Notes: generated by a model from the letters alone, not told the origin. Shown: positions 43,690 through 55,235, numbered from the stretch's first letter. The stretch is DNA of 64,000 nucleotides from Adiantum capillus-veneris (GCA_014529385.2 CM043964.1:4022997-4086996); one strand, 5' to 3'. Made by a program: numbers and translations.

Positions 43690-44430
43690 ATAAACTAGCA
43701 TGTGCAATCAAGGCTCAAACTTAAGTTTGAGCCAATAGGTGTTGTGTTATGCCCTTGCTAGCCACAAGTATGCCAGAAGGGTATCCTTGCAAGATAGTTC
43801 TACAGTAGCATATGCAGGCGAGGCTCCAACTTGAGTTTGAGCTTAAAAGTGAAGCTTTATGCCCTTGGTAGCCAGAAGGATGTCATGACTCATGAGGCTA
43901 GCCTTGCATGATAGTGCTACAATAGCATATGGAGTGGAAACTCAAAATTATATTTGAGCTTGAAGGTGATGTTCTATATGCCCTTTGTAGCCATAAGAAT
44001 GCCTTGAGTCCAGCCTTAGATGCTACTGACACACTAGCATATGTAGTTTGAGCATAAAGATGTTGTTCTATGCCCTTGATAGCCACAAGGATGCCATAAG
44101 GTTAGCCTTGCATGATAGTGATACACTAGCATATGAAGGTTATTCTCTTGCCTTTGGTAGCCACAAGGGTGTCATGAGGCTAGCCTTGCACCCTAGTGCT
44201 ACACTAGCATATGTCAATGAGGCTCAAACTTAAGTTTGAGCTTAAAGGTGTTGTTCCATGCCCTTTAAGTTTGATTCTCGTGCCCTTGGTAGCCACAAGG
44301 ATATCATGAGGCCCTCCTCTTAGATGCTAGCCATACAATAGCATATGCACTTGAGGCTCAAACTTACAGGTGTGGTTCTATGCCCTTGGTAGCCACAATG
44401 ATTTCATGAGGCTAGCCTTACATGATAGTG
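43690..44430. repeat. Tandem array, about seven units of 80-130 bp with an inverted motif
   Basis: The word TAGCATATG marks units at about 43697 (as TAGCATGTG), 43807, 43922, 44033, 44128, 44206 and 44338. Units share GAGGCTAGCCTTGCATGATAGTG, CCCTTGGTAGCCACAAGG and, in most, GAGGCTCAAACTTAAGTTTGAG. The core CTCAAACTTAAGTTTGAG is a perfect 18-bp palindrome at 43714 and 44222. Scattered copies of the same motif occur from 39640 to 42490. Confidence 0.85.
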
Positions 44431-44432
44431 TT

Positions 44433-45349
44433 TGTCACGGGAACCGAATAATAGAGATAGACAGCAAAATAGAGGAAGAAATCTTTGTATTGATAGTGTT
44501 TGATACAACAGAGGAGCAATTGAATATATATATGGGCGCACTCCGTTGTACAGAGCTCGAACCTCCAGACCACCCCCGAGCTTCAATTCGCTTGCATGCA
44601 GCGTCTCACTCGCACTCGCACTCGCACTCGCACTCTCACTCGCACTCGCAGAAGAGAGAATGGTGAATCCCCCCAAAACGCACCACCCGTCCTTCTCTTC
44701 TCCTCCGAAAGCCTGCGACCTCTTAAAATAGGCGCTTTTCTATTTTTGGCGTTCGGTCGACTCGACTTGCGCGCCAATATACCTGCGAGAACAAGGTAAA
44801 AAAACGTGATCGCGAAGCAATCCATAGAGGTTAGTTTTTTTTTAAGTCCACAATTTTTCAGCTGTCTTCAACTGAACATAACTCCCAAACGGAGCCAAAA
44901 CAGCCCAAGTCCGTCTCATACAATCTTGTTGCCCTCGCTGCGCTCTTCGACAGCTATGTGATGGAAAATTTCCATAGCCTGCTCCGATTTGCTGAAAATC
45001 AACCTGCAAAACAGCATTTTCTACAAAAACGATGCAAAAACAGCAAATCCAACTTTTTTCTTAATCTTTGGCCTTCAACGAGCATCAAAACATCAAAATC
45101 TCTAAAGACTCAAAGAACCAAAGTTGTTCCTTATAACGCAGGCTTCAATCGCTTCATACATCACTTTTTCAAAATCTCACGTTAACGCCTTCAAAAATGC
45201 CCCAGAAAGTGCCTTCCGGATCAAAAAAATTTTATCGGACGAAAACAATCCACACATCCTTCTACACAGTGGACTAACTTTAAAATGACAAAAACTTCCT
45301 AGAAAACAAAATTTATTACTAAAACACCTCGAAATCAAGTCTTGTTACA
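44433..45349 (-). mobile_element. Solitary LTR, about 917 bp
   Basis: Bounded by TG and CA on both strands (TGTCACGG at 44433, TTGTTACA at 45349). The first 280 bp match 63736-64000. In minus orientation it would start TGTAACAAG and end CCCGTGACA, with a TATATATA box upstream of the 3' third, so minus is preferred. No PBS or internal region adjoins it, and flanks GTGTT and ATGTG do not form a clear duplication. It contains a (CACTCG)n run at about 44617-44651. Confidence 0.6.
44617..44651. repeat. (CACTCG)n hexamer repeat
   Basis: About six CACTCG units with one CACTCT variant, shorter (three units) in the related LTR at 63924-63940. It creates artificial open frames of alternating SH, RV or SA residues on both strands. 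Confidence 0.9.
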
Positions 45350-45482
45350 ATGTGTACATACATAAGTTTTCATTGGTGTGGGAGTGGATGTGCAAGGCCT
45401 TTAGCACCACAAGTACCCCCACATGACATGATCAAGAAGGACAGGTTCGTGGCTGGTGTTTGGGAGAATATACGTTGGTTGA

Positions 45483-46664
45483 GTGGAGCTAAAGAAGCGT
45501 AGGACATATGAAGATGCATTGGAGGTGGCAAGGAACAAAGAGTGGAAGCTGAGAAAAATGAGTCAGTTAGGGGTGGAGTCTTTGCCCATGAGGTCTAAAT
45601 TTCAGCCTATGGACTCTTTACAAGGTCGCATGCCAAGGGTTTATCATGAACCAGTGGTTTTTGTTACTCCTCAGGGTATGCCAGAAGTGGTCACTACAGC
45701 AGTGCACGATGATGGGCTAAGGCAAGACATGAGGCAAGTGGTAGATTTAATGAAGAATCTCAGCCTAAATATGCTTGGTCAAGTGGGAAATAATTGAGGT
45801 CGAAGGAGGTTTGCAAATCAGCCAGGAGGTGAAGAAAGACCTAGGAATGGTGTTGGACAAAGCAATGGTGGGTTCTAGAGGCAGACACCCACATGTTATT
45901 ATTGCGGAGAGTTGGGCCACATCAGCCCGCAATGTGATAAGCCACTAAGGATGGGGGGAGACATGTATCCATTGCCAAGACAGGTTCTAACTAGGTCAAA
46001 TGATTATGGCATCGAAATTAAAGGAGAAGAAGGAACCAATGGATAGGAAAAGGGAAAGACAAAAGTGATAAGTGTAGTCACCTTAGAGAAGGCATCAAAG
46101 CTAGAGGATACATTACTGATGACTATTGGGAAGAGGACCACAGAGGACAAGGAAGGAAGAAGTGCCCCACGTCCTAGTAAGAAGAAGCGAAAGAGTCATG
46201 AAGTCGAGGATGTCTTAGATTTTCCACTAGCGGATGGGCAATTAAATTATGACTTGAAGAAGGATTTGACAAGCAGGAAAGCAGATGTTACTTTTGGGCA
46301 GCTTATAGAGATGATGCCTAAGATAGAGTGACAGTGGAAGAGGATGGTTAACCCAATGGAGAAAGAGCCAGAGAGAGGTTCAGTGAAGGTGTTGGTGATG
46401 GATGAGCTACCAGACATCTGTCCAATAGTAGATGTGTGGCACAAAAGAAAAAATATGGGACAAGGTTATGTGGATGGTGGAGCCCAAATATGCGTCATAA
46501 CACACTCACGCGTTGAGAAGATGGGTCTTACAGTGTCTGGGGTGTCAAGCTTTCAGATCAGATTGAAAAACCATCAGAAAGTAAAATGTTTGGGTGTTGT
46601 AAAGAGCTTAGAAGTGGAGGCATATGATGCAAAGACGGTGGTTGATGGCCAAGAAGCTATATAA
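45483..46664 (+). pseudogene. Ty3/gypsy Gag C-terminus and protease
   Basis: The frame reads ELKKRRTYEDALEVARNKEW then DDGLRQDMRQVVDLMKNLSL (45700-45790), a stop, and the knuckle CYYCGELGHISPQC (about 45898-45940, a canonical C-x2-C-x4-H-x4-C). A basic linker with PRPSKKKRKSHEVEDVLDFP follows. The protease is in the frame from 46344: MGQGYVDGGAQICVITHSRV, an active site read as D-G-G, with KCLGVVKSLEVEAYDAKT behind it. Stops at 45796, 46044 and 46329 break the frame. RT is absent downstream. Confidence 0.8.
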
Positions 46665-46683
46665 TATGGACTCAAGGAAATGA

Positions 46684-47082
46684 TTGGAGGAGCTTTATGA
46701 AGATGAGGATGAGTCTAGTGATGAAGACTATTCCACAGTGACTGATGAGGACAGTGATAACACTACCAGCAGCGATGAGGATGTTGATGTTGCATTTCTT
46801 TTGATGGATAAAGAAATCCTGGAGTTTGTTTTAGTTGCATTTTTGAATGAAGTTGAAGATGAAAGTGAAGGGCCTTATGAAGTGATTGAAAGGCTGATGC
46901 AAACCAAGGTTGAATTGTCAAAGAAGCAGGAATTGATGACACAAATGATCATTAGAGACCTCTTAGCTATGGAGAAGGAGATATATTTGCACATGCAGGT
47001 CTATGCCAAAGTAATTGATGTTTTTCTTGATGCAAAGTTGATATATGGCATCTCTACAGGTTTTCCTTGGGAGCCAGGTTGA
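46684..47082 (+). pseudogene. Acidic linker after the gypsy protease
   Basis: An open stretch opening with a strongly acidic run (EDEDESSDEDYSTVTDEDSD) followed by a helical region with KVELSKKQELMTQMIIRDLL. It continues the coding sense of the gag-protease upstream after a stop. It probably corresponds to the protease-RT spacer, but no RT motif follows. Confidence 0.4.
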
Positions 47083-47646
47083 ACCTTGAGTAAGCTTTTG
47101 ATGGAGGGAATGCAAAGTGTTTTTGTGTGGGATCCAGGTGGAATGAATATCTCCTTTTGCTACTGCTGATCATGAATGATCTAGTAGTCTAGGGGATGGG
47201 CAAATTATGTCAGGAGTTTTTTGGAAGAAGAGATTGTGCATATGTACATACACATGCATGGTGCATCAAATAAAGAATTGTCCATTTTCCAGAGCCAGGT
47301 GGTTACGTGGGACTCAGATGTGTACAAGTAGAACAACATGTACATAGCGCATCGATTTTCACTATCACCACTATCAGTGTGTTTTCTCTATAATAATGAG
47401 GAGTTGGTAGCGCATAAAAATGATCGAGGAAGCTATCCGCAGGCCAACAACATGAGGTAAGCAGGTGTGTCAGATGGAATCTAGTGGCGTCAGGAGGTTG
47501 AATGAGGTCAATATTTGCACGTGGATAAGTACGGACACAACGTGTGTGTTTTCTTGTGATAATTATGCAAAATGGTCATCATAAGGACCACCTTTTGGGG
47601 CCATTTCACGTGGTGGCGGGATGCATTATTGGAAAAAGTTAAGTGC

Positions 47647-47727
47647 CGGATGTGCGGATGGATGCAGTAGGGTCGGATGTGCGGATGGATGCAGTAGGGT
47701 CGGATGTGCGGATGGATGCAGTAGGGT
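47647..47727. repeat. 27-bp unit, three perfect copies
   Basis: CGGATGTGCGGATGGATGCA plus GTAGGGT starts at 47647, 47674 and 47701, apparently without a mismatch. Confidence 0.97.
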
Positions 47728-48250
47728 GACAACTATGCACTCCAAGGCCACTTTTTGGCCTGTTTGGGGTACGTTTGAGGTCAGCTAAAAGGCCAAGGGT
47801 TCCCAAGTAATAAAGCCAAGTGTGGGAACTGAAAAACTTGAGAGAAGATCAGAAAAAACGTGGAGAGAAGAGGAGGAACACCCGCAACTGTGTTTTTGCT
47901 ATTTTTGGAGCCTGTTTTGGCCATAAACTACTCATCCGAGGTTAGATTTGAGCACTTTGACATTGTAGACTGGGGTTTTGGGCCATTGTGGACGCGATGG
48001 CGCTGTCCATTTTGCCCAATTCCTCACTATTTTTCTACTTATTTGGTTGTGTAAGTTTCTCCTATGAGCAAAGCTTCTGCTCCAATTTGTGATTGTATCT
48101 GATATACTTTACCCATATTGTGTGAGCTATATGCCCCATTGGTGTTGGCCCAAGCTCAATTGTATCTAAACATAAGAAATTCTCCTCTTTTCAGCTGAGG
48201 GTTTTGGGTGTGTGTGTGTGTGTCTTTGTGTGGGGTGGGTAAATGGGTAG

Positions 48251-48440
48251 TCTCTCTCCTCTCACTCCATAGGTGTGTTCCCTGTCTCGGCCAGGTGGGT
48301 TGTGTAAGCCGAGTGGTGCCCCATAGTGTGTGTGTGTATATATCTCTCTCTCCTCTCACTCCATAGGTGTGTTCCCTGTCTCAGCCAGGTGGGTTTTGTA
48401 AGCCGAGTGGTGCCCCATAGTGTGTGTGTGTGTATCATCC
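48251..48440. repeat. 94-bp tandem duplication with GT tracts
   Basis: CTCACTCCATAGGTGTGTTC starts at 48261 and 48355. Each unit ends in CCCCATAGTGTGTGTG. Copies differ at two or three bases, so the duplication is recent. Confidence 0.95.
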
Positions 48441-48639
48441 CAAGAGTTGTGTCGGGTCATTATAGAGGCGTTATGTGTGTTCTATCCCGCTCACAGCGCA
48501 ACTTTGCCATGCGGACCGCATTTTCTACCAGTGATTTAAAGAGGTGAATGTCAACTTCTCCAAAGCTTCAACCTCTCTTTACAAGCTTATCCCTTTTCTA
48601 ACTTTGCTCATCATATATCTCACCATTTGGTGAATGGTT

Positions 48640-49755
48640 TTCTAAATATTTTGTAGTGATTCATACTAAGGTTAGTGATGCATACTAACCACTAACCTTA
48701 TTGTAAAAATGCACCCTCTACTATCTATTAGAGTAGGCACTCCAAAATTATTCACTCAATCCTCTCTCCTTTCATCCTCAATAATTCTCTTCCCTTGAGA
48801 ACACATCCATGTGACTCAAAGGATAAGAGAGACCCACCCTTATTTAAAAATAGAAATATGCATAATCTTTGATTTCTTCAAATAAACTTGATTAGGTCTA
48901 ATCCTAATCGGGGCTTCTAAAACCTATAAATAAAACCCTTCTCTCCTTTGTAAATCAACACATAATCACACTACACCACACCATTCTCCACAAATAACAC
49001 ACTACTTTTCAAGCTTAGTTGTGTAGAGTGTGTGCATTGTGAGTGCTCTATTCCATCACTACACATAGGTGCATGGAGAAGCTTGAATTTGGTTATGCCA
49101 TCTAGAGGAGTGGAGTGATGCCATACTCTTCATCACACTTATAGCCTACTCTTGTGCAAAAATAAGATTTATAGTTTTGGGTGCAATCGTATGCACCAAC
49201 TACGACTCCTCTCTCCAAATTGACTTGATAAGTTGTCTCATCAGGTGATTGAAGGTATATTGTTTTTGAAGTTTTTTGTGCCATTGCAAGCTTGGTGGTT
49301 TGCGGGCTTGTTGAATTGTTTGCCTAAAAAGTCAATTGTAAGAGGGTGCTCGATGAGAGGGCTCTCGTGACCCTAAGACAATTTTTGTATTGGCAACAAG
49401 GTCAAGTTTTTTGTTGTCTCTCTGTTTCTCACCAAGCTTTATGTGCATCTAGTCTTTAAGGCTAAGACTATGTTGCTCAAGTTGATTTGTGCTCTTTACC
49501 TCTCTCTGCTGTGGTGAATATTTGTGTTTGGTGTGTGTGGATATATTGCATTCCCCTCTCTTTGTGTATTTGAGTACATGGAGATATCGCGTGCATCCTA
49601 GTTTGCATCTACAACTAGGTGGTGCCCCGTTTCTTGTTTGGTTTTTGGATATGGGTTGTTGTTGTCTTTGATTCTGCTTGCCCCAGCCCCAATTGAGTAG
49701 CACGGGAGCCTCGAAGGGTGTTTAGAAGCCGCTCTTCTTGTTGCCCACCCCGGAC
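48640..49755 (+). repeat. Dispersed LTR-like repeat, copy 2
   Basis: Counterpart of 30595-31760 in the same orientation. A TATA-like CCTATAAATAAAACCC at about 48922 is followed by TTGTAAGAGGGTGCTCGATG, CTAGGTGGTGCCCC and GTAGCACGGGAGCC. Ends and PBS are not clear. Confidence 0.55.
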
Positions 49756-51485
49756 CGCCTCAGTACATAGAGGGAATGAATGATATAAGAGTTTTGTTGT
49801 GACTTTTTAGATGCATAGTATATTTCCCATAATGTACATACGCATATCTATGTATAAGGATAATCTTTCTATCTCATCTATTGTTTATCTCAAGAGTAAC
49901 ATAATCTTACTTTATCATTAAAAAGTAGTAAAAGAACAGCATTGTAGAGAAGTTGGCATGCTTGCTAGGAAGGTATTGGACCTCTGGCTATGAGATCTTG
50001 TGAGGAGGAAGCAAAGGATTCACTCCATGAAGTATGGTGTTTGGTGGTGAATACTTAAAGTGCAATCATAGAAGCCTCTCTCTTACCCTCTCATGTACGC
50101 ATAGAACTCTTAAAATAAAACAAAGATGAAAACATTCAAGATTTGATCATATCTACTCAAGAGTAGGACAAAAGAGATTACTGATGCATTTATAGCGGCT
50201 AATATTTGTCTTTCAAACAAACCCCAAATTGTTCTTTGAAACTATAATTTTGTACTCACAAAGATGTATATATTTGGCCTAGCAACTGGAATGAGTTGTG
50301 TATATAAGTCTTCAGGGTTTATAATCATTCAAGACTCACCCTCTAGAGAAGAATAAATATATGCACATCGAATGAGTTAGAATAATCTAGGAGTGGTAGA
50401 ATAATGGTGAGTAAAGAGAGAAAAATTTCTTGTAGTCTTTTAGGTTCAAAATGAAATACAGTTCTTTGTTGGAAGTGAATTTTTTTATTTAAACACACAT
50501 TAACCCTAAGAGATTGAACATTATGGAAAGAGTGAAAGTTTGCATCATGTGGTTATTCATTTAAGATAATATAAGTATATAGAAAAGTATTTGGTTATGG
50601 ATGATAGCTAGATATAGAGGTAGAGGCTTATGTAGAGAAAGATAGGTGATTATGGAGCAGGATATTTGGAGAGATAGATTAAAAAAGAATGTAAGAGAGA
50701 GATACATAGATTTGGTTAAAGAAGGAGATAAAGATAGAGATATAGATTGGATTAGAGATGAAATAGAAAACCACAAGAAACCAACAAAACATCAAAGCAA
50801 AACACATCTTACTTGACAAATCCTTCGAGAGTTAATTTACATTTTGATGGGGAGAGAAGAAGAGGGAATACTTCAAACCTTGATTGATGCACCAAGTTCA
50901 AGTTAGAGTTGATATTCCAAAGATTCCTTACAAGATTTTCTAGTCTTTCTCAAGAAGGAAGCATAGGCTTAGGGTTATGTTTATGGCTAAATACAATTAG
51001 GCATTAATCCTCTCACTCTCTGATGAATGGTTTTCAAGGAAGACTAAGTCCCCGTTTATAGGTGAAAGGAACCCCCAAGGGTTACACAAGAAAGATAAGA
51101 GTCAATGTGATCAGGAACTTGCAAAGTTTGAAATGGGTTGTCCCTACATGATGTGGGCAGACGAAGGTCCACCATTTTGATCATACCTCCTCAGCCATGG
51201 CTCTAAAAAAGAAAAAAAATAGGGTTAAAAAATCCAGCTCATAAACAACGACCCCCAATTTATATATTTTCTCTAATGTAAATTGGAATCTTGTGTAAAA
51301 AAATCATCAAAATAGGGTATCTTGTTGGCATAAAAAGTCCTTTTGTGGTCCCCTTTGCCTATACTTTTATTTGATTCCAATGGACACCTCATGCAATATG
51401 AAAGCATGACATTCTCCTTGACAAAGTTTTGTAAAAATCCTTGCAATAATGCATTAAATGAGGAGTATCTTTGAAAATTATCATT
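49756..51485. other. AT- and purine-rich, no gene recognised
   Basis: Strong purine bias at about 50560-50770 (GAGATAGATATAGA-like words) produces serine/leucine-rich chance frames on the other strand. No domain, RNA gene or LTR end was recognised. Confidence 0.4.
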
Positions 51486-51928
51486 AGGTGAAATTTGGAC
51501 TCACAAAGGGGCCCTTTAAGGAGTTTGACTTTACCTCTCTCTACCAAAATGGGCGCATGGATAAAGTTTTGCAAACAAACTCCAAAGTTCGTGGAGGTTT
51601 GACAATTAGAATGTCTTCTTCAAGATCTTTCTACTGATATATAGCACGCCATGAGATTTCTCATATTTTAGAAGATTCTTTTTTGATTCACTTAGATTCT
51701 GACAGAGTTGTCACATCATAGGTGAATCAAAAAAAGAATCTTCTAAAATATGAGGAATCTCATGGTGTGCTATTATCATTAGCTAGAGCTTGAAGAGAAC
51801 ATTCTAATTGTCAAACCTCTGCCAAATTTGGAGTTTGTTTGCAAAACTTTATCCATGCACCCGTTTTAGTAGATAGAGGTATAGTCAAAGGGCCTTAAAG
51901 GGCCCCTTTATGAGTCCAAATTTCACCT
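51486..51928. mobile_element. Fold-back (MITE-like) element, 443 bp
   Basis: The left arm starts AGGTGAAATTTGGACTCA at 51486. The right arm ends with its exact complement at 51928. Arms of about 200 bp match closely, including AAAGGGGCCCTTTAAGG, CATGGATAAAGTTTTGC, GAGGTTTGACAATTAGAATG and ATATTTTAGAAGATTCTTTT. The hinge is near 51690-51720. No coding sequence and no certain target duplication. A transcript through it would fold into one long hairpin. Confidence 0.85.
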
Positions 51929-52129
51929 CATGGTAAGCTTGTGTCTCACTAGGATTTGATTCCTTCAGCATTCGTTCCCACTATGTACGTGCCACTGACC
52001 CCTCTCTAGATCTGCACATTCTCTAACATGTGCCACATTTGATTTTTCTACAGCTTCAATTCCCTTGTAGATTTTCCATGATTTAATCTTTATTGCTATA
52101 TTCCAACGCTTCATCTTCACTTTGATATT
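51929..52129. other. Short unassigned interval
   Basis: No recognisable feature between the fold-back element and the integrase fragment. Confidence 0.3.
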
Positions 52130-52384
52130 CACCTATGCTTTTCTCTTTTTCTTCCTCAGTATCTTCTAGAGAACTCTCTTCTCTTCTCTTAAATATTTCC
52201 CTGCAATGGGAGCCTTTACTTTTGTGTTGTCTAGTTTAGACAAGCTGTAGGTAGCATTTTCATGCACATTCTTTACAAGATACTTTCCAAACCATCTTTT
52301 TGAGAACATACACATGATTGTGTCCTAGTTATCAAGGCTAATATCATACACTAAAACCTAGTTATCTTTATCAACAACTTCTTT
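52130..52384 (-). pseudogene. Gypsy integrase C-terminal fragment (distal half)
   Basis: From 52384 the minus strand reads KEVVDKDN, a stop, VLVYDISLDN, then KRWFGKYLVKNVHENATYSL and KVKAPIAGKYLREEKRVL, typical of a gypsy integrase C-terminal domain (GDQVLVYD, KRWFGPY). It is the continuation of the fragment at 63515-63735, separated by the 11.1-kb chromovirus-like element. With that element and one TCTCC copy removed, the frame continues. Two in-frame stops remain. Confidence 0.7.
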
Positions 52385-52389
52385 TCTCC
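52385..52389. other. Target-site duplication TCTCC (left)
   Basis: TCTCC here equals 63510-63514 exactly. It flanks the LTR ends of the chromovirus-like element. Confidence 0.85.
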
Positions 52390-52868
52390 TGTAATGGAAA
52401 TAGCCTTTTAACTTGAGTTGGAGCGGAAAGTGAATAACATATTGAGCATTTTCTTGAGCATTCTTTTGAGTATAGATTTATAATCAGAAAGAAAGTACTT
52501 GGATGGAGAGAGAAACACTAACACATTACTTAATTAACATGTCATGATCAATACTTGTAGAAGAGAGTGAGAGTTTAGAGAAATTGACACCAATAGTGGA
52601 CCGGATTAGTTGGAGCCGCCCCCCCCTCCAATAGGCATCTCTATTACAGTTTCTTCCATGACAAAGGACTTGTTTACAATACAACTATTTGTGTTCCTTG
52701 AGACCTTCTTGATGAGATGAAGATGGTAAGCTTCACTCAACAAGTATAAAAATAATAAACATGATTAGCATGAACTTGGAAAATGCCCAGCCTCAATCCC
52801 AAGACCTCAAACACCATGAAAGGTGAGGAGAGATGGCAAGGAGTGAGGAAGAAGAGAGAAGTAGAAGT

Positions 52869-54262
52869 TGTTAGCTGTTAGGATGCTTGGCCGTATGGTG
52901 CAAACCTTACCTAGGAATGGGGGGATGCCAAGAGGCATCTGTCATGAGGAGCGAGGAGTCATTGATAACCAATATGAAGGGCCTCTTGTGAACTTTGTAT
53001 TCATTCACAATAACCAATCTAATCAGTTATGGCTGTCTGCAGACGTGAACATCTATCTCTCTCTCTCATTCTCTCTCTCTAATGTTGTGCGGTGCTCCTC
53101 TCTCTTGCATTTTTGTGAGCACAGTCTCGTAATAGGCAGCCATGCCTATTACACTTGGCGACCACGGGATTCTTTCTCGTGACCTACTATGAGGGCGATG
53201 AAGTCTGTGAGCGCTCTGACTAGGAAAAATGGCGACCCAGATCTGCTGTGGAGGCAAAGGTGGTTGTGGCCCCTTTTGAGAAGTACATGCTGATAAGGGT
53301 GCCACTGATAAGCGCGAGGTAGTGCATGAGATCGGGGGGTAACGTCATTGGTTGCATGCCATTCAGAGAATGAGTCCATGACCTCATTGTGTATGAAAGG
53401 AGGTACGCATTGGTTCAGCATTGCAGGAGATGGAGAGCCGGGGAACCACCATGTGGCAGGAGGGACTGAGATGAGAGGTCGCCATACTGGCAGGCTACGG
53501 TTGCAGCAAGGCATCCCGTGTTGGAGAGCGGAGCCACTAGGAAACGTGAAAAGAAACCTTGCAGGTAGAGAATGAAGAGTCTCCTTGCAGGCTGCCGTTT
53601 GCAGAGGAGAGAGAACCAAGCCATAGCCGCGAAAATGCCAAAGGGGGGGGAGGACCTTGTGTTGTGAAATGAGCAGAAGGAAATGGACCAGATTGAAAAA
53701 TAAAATAAAATTGATGATCGATACAGGTTAAGATGCCCTTGCAAGGTGTAGTGACACATTCACAGAGGCTTGTCAGTCAATTGGTGAAGGTTGAAGCAGG
53801 AGGCAGGTCTGATCAATGAGCAACACTGACCTTTTGTGCAAACGAGAGCAGTAGGATGGCGGTTGGCCGAGCGTGCATCCTAATTACAAGCAACAAAAGC
53901 AATGGTGCATCTGTGTGGTCAGCAGGCATTATGGCATGTGGCAAGTGCATTCAAGGTGACGGTGACAGTGATGGTGGTTGATTATGAACAAGAGTCATAT
54001 AAGAACCTCCAGCGTGTGTGCTTGCTGTACAGTGCAGTGTGGTGTCTAGGGCTGCAATGCGGTGCCAAATGGAGAGGTTAATTTTGCGGTGTTTTTCATG
54101 ATTTTGGACCTTGGTTCAGATGCGCCTTGCGGGGTTTCTTGCCATGCAGACTCTAGTGTAGCACTCCATGCATCAGAGATGCCTATGCAAGGTCAAGCAG
54201 GAGGACGGGGTCAAGGGGTAGCACACCATACAGTCTCGTAATAGGCAGCCATGCCTATTACA
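52869..54262 (+). mobile_element. Non-autonomous LTR-type element inside the 3' LTR
   Basis: The insertion begins TGTTAGCTGTTAGGATGC and ends CCATGCCTATTACA. Flanks GAAGT (52864-52868) and TAAGT (54263-54267) agree at 4 of 5 bases, and the empty site is seen in the other LTR at about 62555. A 285-bp left LTR (52869-53153) is followed by TTGGCGACCACGGGATTC, a PBS-like sequence. The right LTR survives only as its last 32 bp (54231-54262). The interior is GC-rich and has no pol. Both LTR ends carry the hairpin GTAATAGGCAGCCATGCC with TATTAC. Confidence 0.75.
53154..53173 (+). other. PBS-like sequence of the small LTR element
   Basis: CTTGGCGACCACGGGATTC follows the left LTR end at 53153. It starts TGGCGA, implying a tRNA 3' end ..TCGCCA rather than tRNA-Met. 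The specific tRNA is not identified. Confidence 0.5.
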
Positions 54263-54532
54263 TAAGTAGCTCTACGAGAAAGCAATAACCCCTTGCACAT
54301 AATCACTCATATCTCTTGTAGCATAGCTTAGCATAGTGCTAATGGAGAGTAGAGAGATTGATAAGCAAGCATAACCATTCTCTTGTGTGTATTTGCATCC
54401 ATAGCCAAGAGCTTGTGATAGTAGGCTCTCAACTTCCCAAGATTGGAGAAGGAGATGGAATCCTTGCTTCACAAGAGTGTGTGAAGGAAGGAATGAGGGA
54501 GAGAGAGCTCGTGGGATGCTCAAATGAGAGAG

Positions 54533-54580
<48 letters not shown>

Positions 54581-55235
54581 AGCTAGGTTGACCCCCTTTC
54601 GTAGGCTTCCTTTGAAGCTCATTTGGCCATATATCCCTCTAAGGCAAGGTGTGTAGCCTCTTGACAAGTGTCCTTCTTTCCCCTTGTGAGGCTAAGCTAG
54701 CACCCCCCTTGCTTAATCATAGCCCCTGCTTAAGCACAGCCCCTACTTGCTTGAGAAATGTGTCTCTACACTTCACATGTGGCCCCTTTCCTCCCATGAG
54801 ATTATGGGTCATTGGTGAGGTTCTCACATACTATCCACCTTCCTCTTTTGTAGGGCTTGCCCCCTCATTAGCAGCAAGTACTTTGAACTTGGTAAGGAGG
54901 CAGGCCCCCTGCTTAAGCACAGCCCTAGCTTAAGCAAGCTACCCCCTTGCCTGCTCGGACCTTAGTGACTAAAGAGTACAAATTTAAAGACTATGTCTTA
55001 AGGCTTTTAACACTTACCTTTGGAGGCTTTAATGAAGACAACCCTGAGGTCTTTTTCTCCTTGCTCTTTGATAGACCTTTTCTCATTTGGGCCCCTTTAC
55101 CATTGGCCCTGTGCTAAAATAGATATATAAGCACATCTTTATCTTAACCCTTGTTCTCGTTTATTCTCCCACATTAAGTGATCAGTTTCATATGAGAAAA
55201 TCAATTGAGTTGGTTAGATATTAGATTTTATGACA

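Larger units (their letters stand above)
47083..48640. other. Non-coding stretch with two short tandem repeats
   Basis: No domain is recognised. It includes a 27-bp triplicate at 47647 and a 94-bp duplicate at 48251 with GT runs (about 48211-48226 and 48421-48434). Confidence 0.45.
52390..55235 (-). repeat. 3' LTR of the chromovirus-like element, with insertion
   Basis: Corresponds to 60756-63509 except for the inserted element at 52869-54262. It contains a GA tract near 54533-54578 and several CTTAAGC-type repeated words near 54700-54950 (GCTTAAGCACAGCCCC). It lacks the TTAA-flanked insertion present in the other LTR. Confidence 0.9.

Noticed and set aside
44404-44825. Open frames rich in SH, RV or SA dipeptides
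   Set aside because: They are translations of the CACTCG hexamer repeat within an LTR, open on both strands for trivial reasons.
50561-50776. Serine/leucine-rich membrane-like ORF
   Set aside because: It is the complement of a purine-rich GAGATAGA tract.
54649-54933. Plus-strand ORF with repeated CLSTA and a similar one at 62946-63197
   Set aside because: They lie in the two LTRs of the chromovirus-like element and come from repeated CTTAAGCACAGCCCC words; no function is supported.
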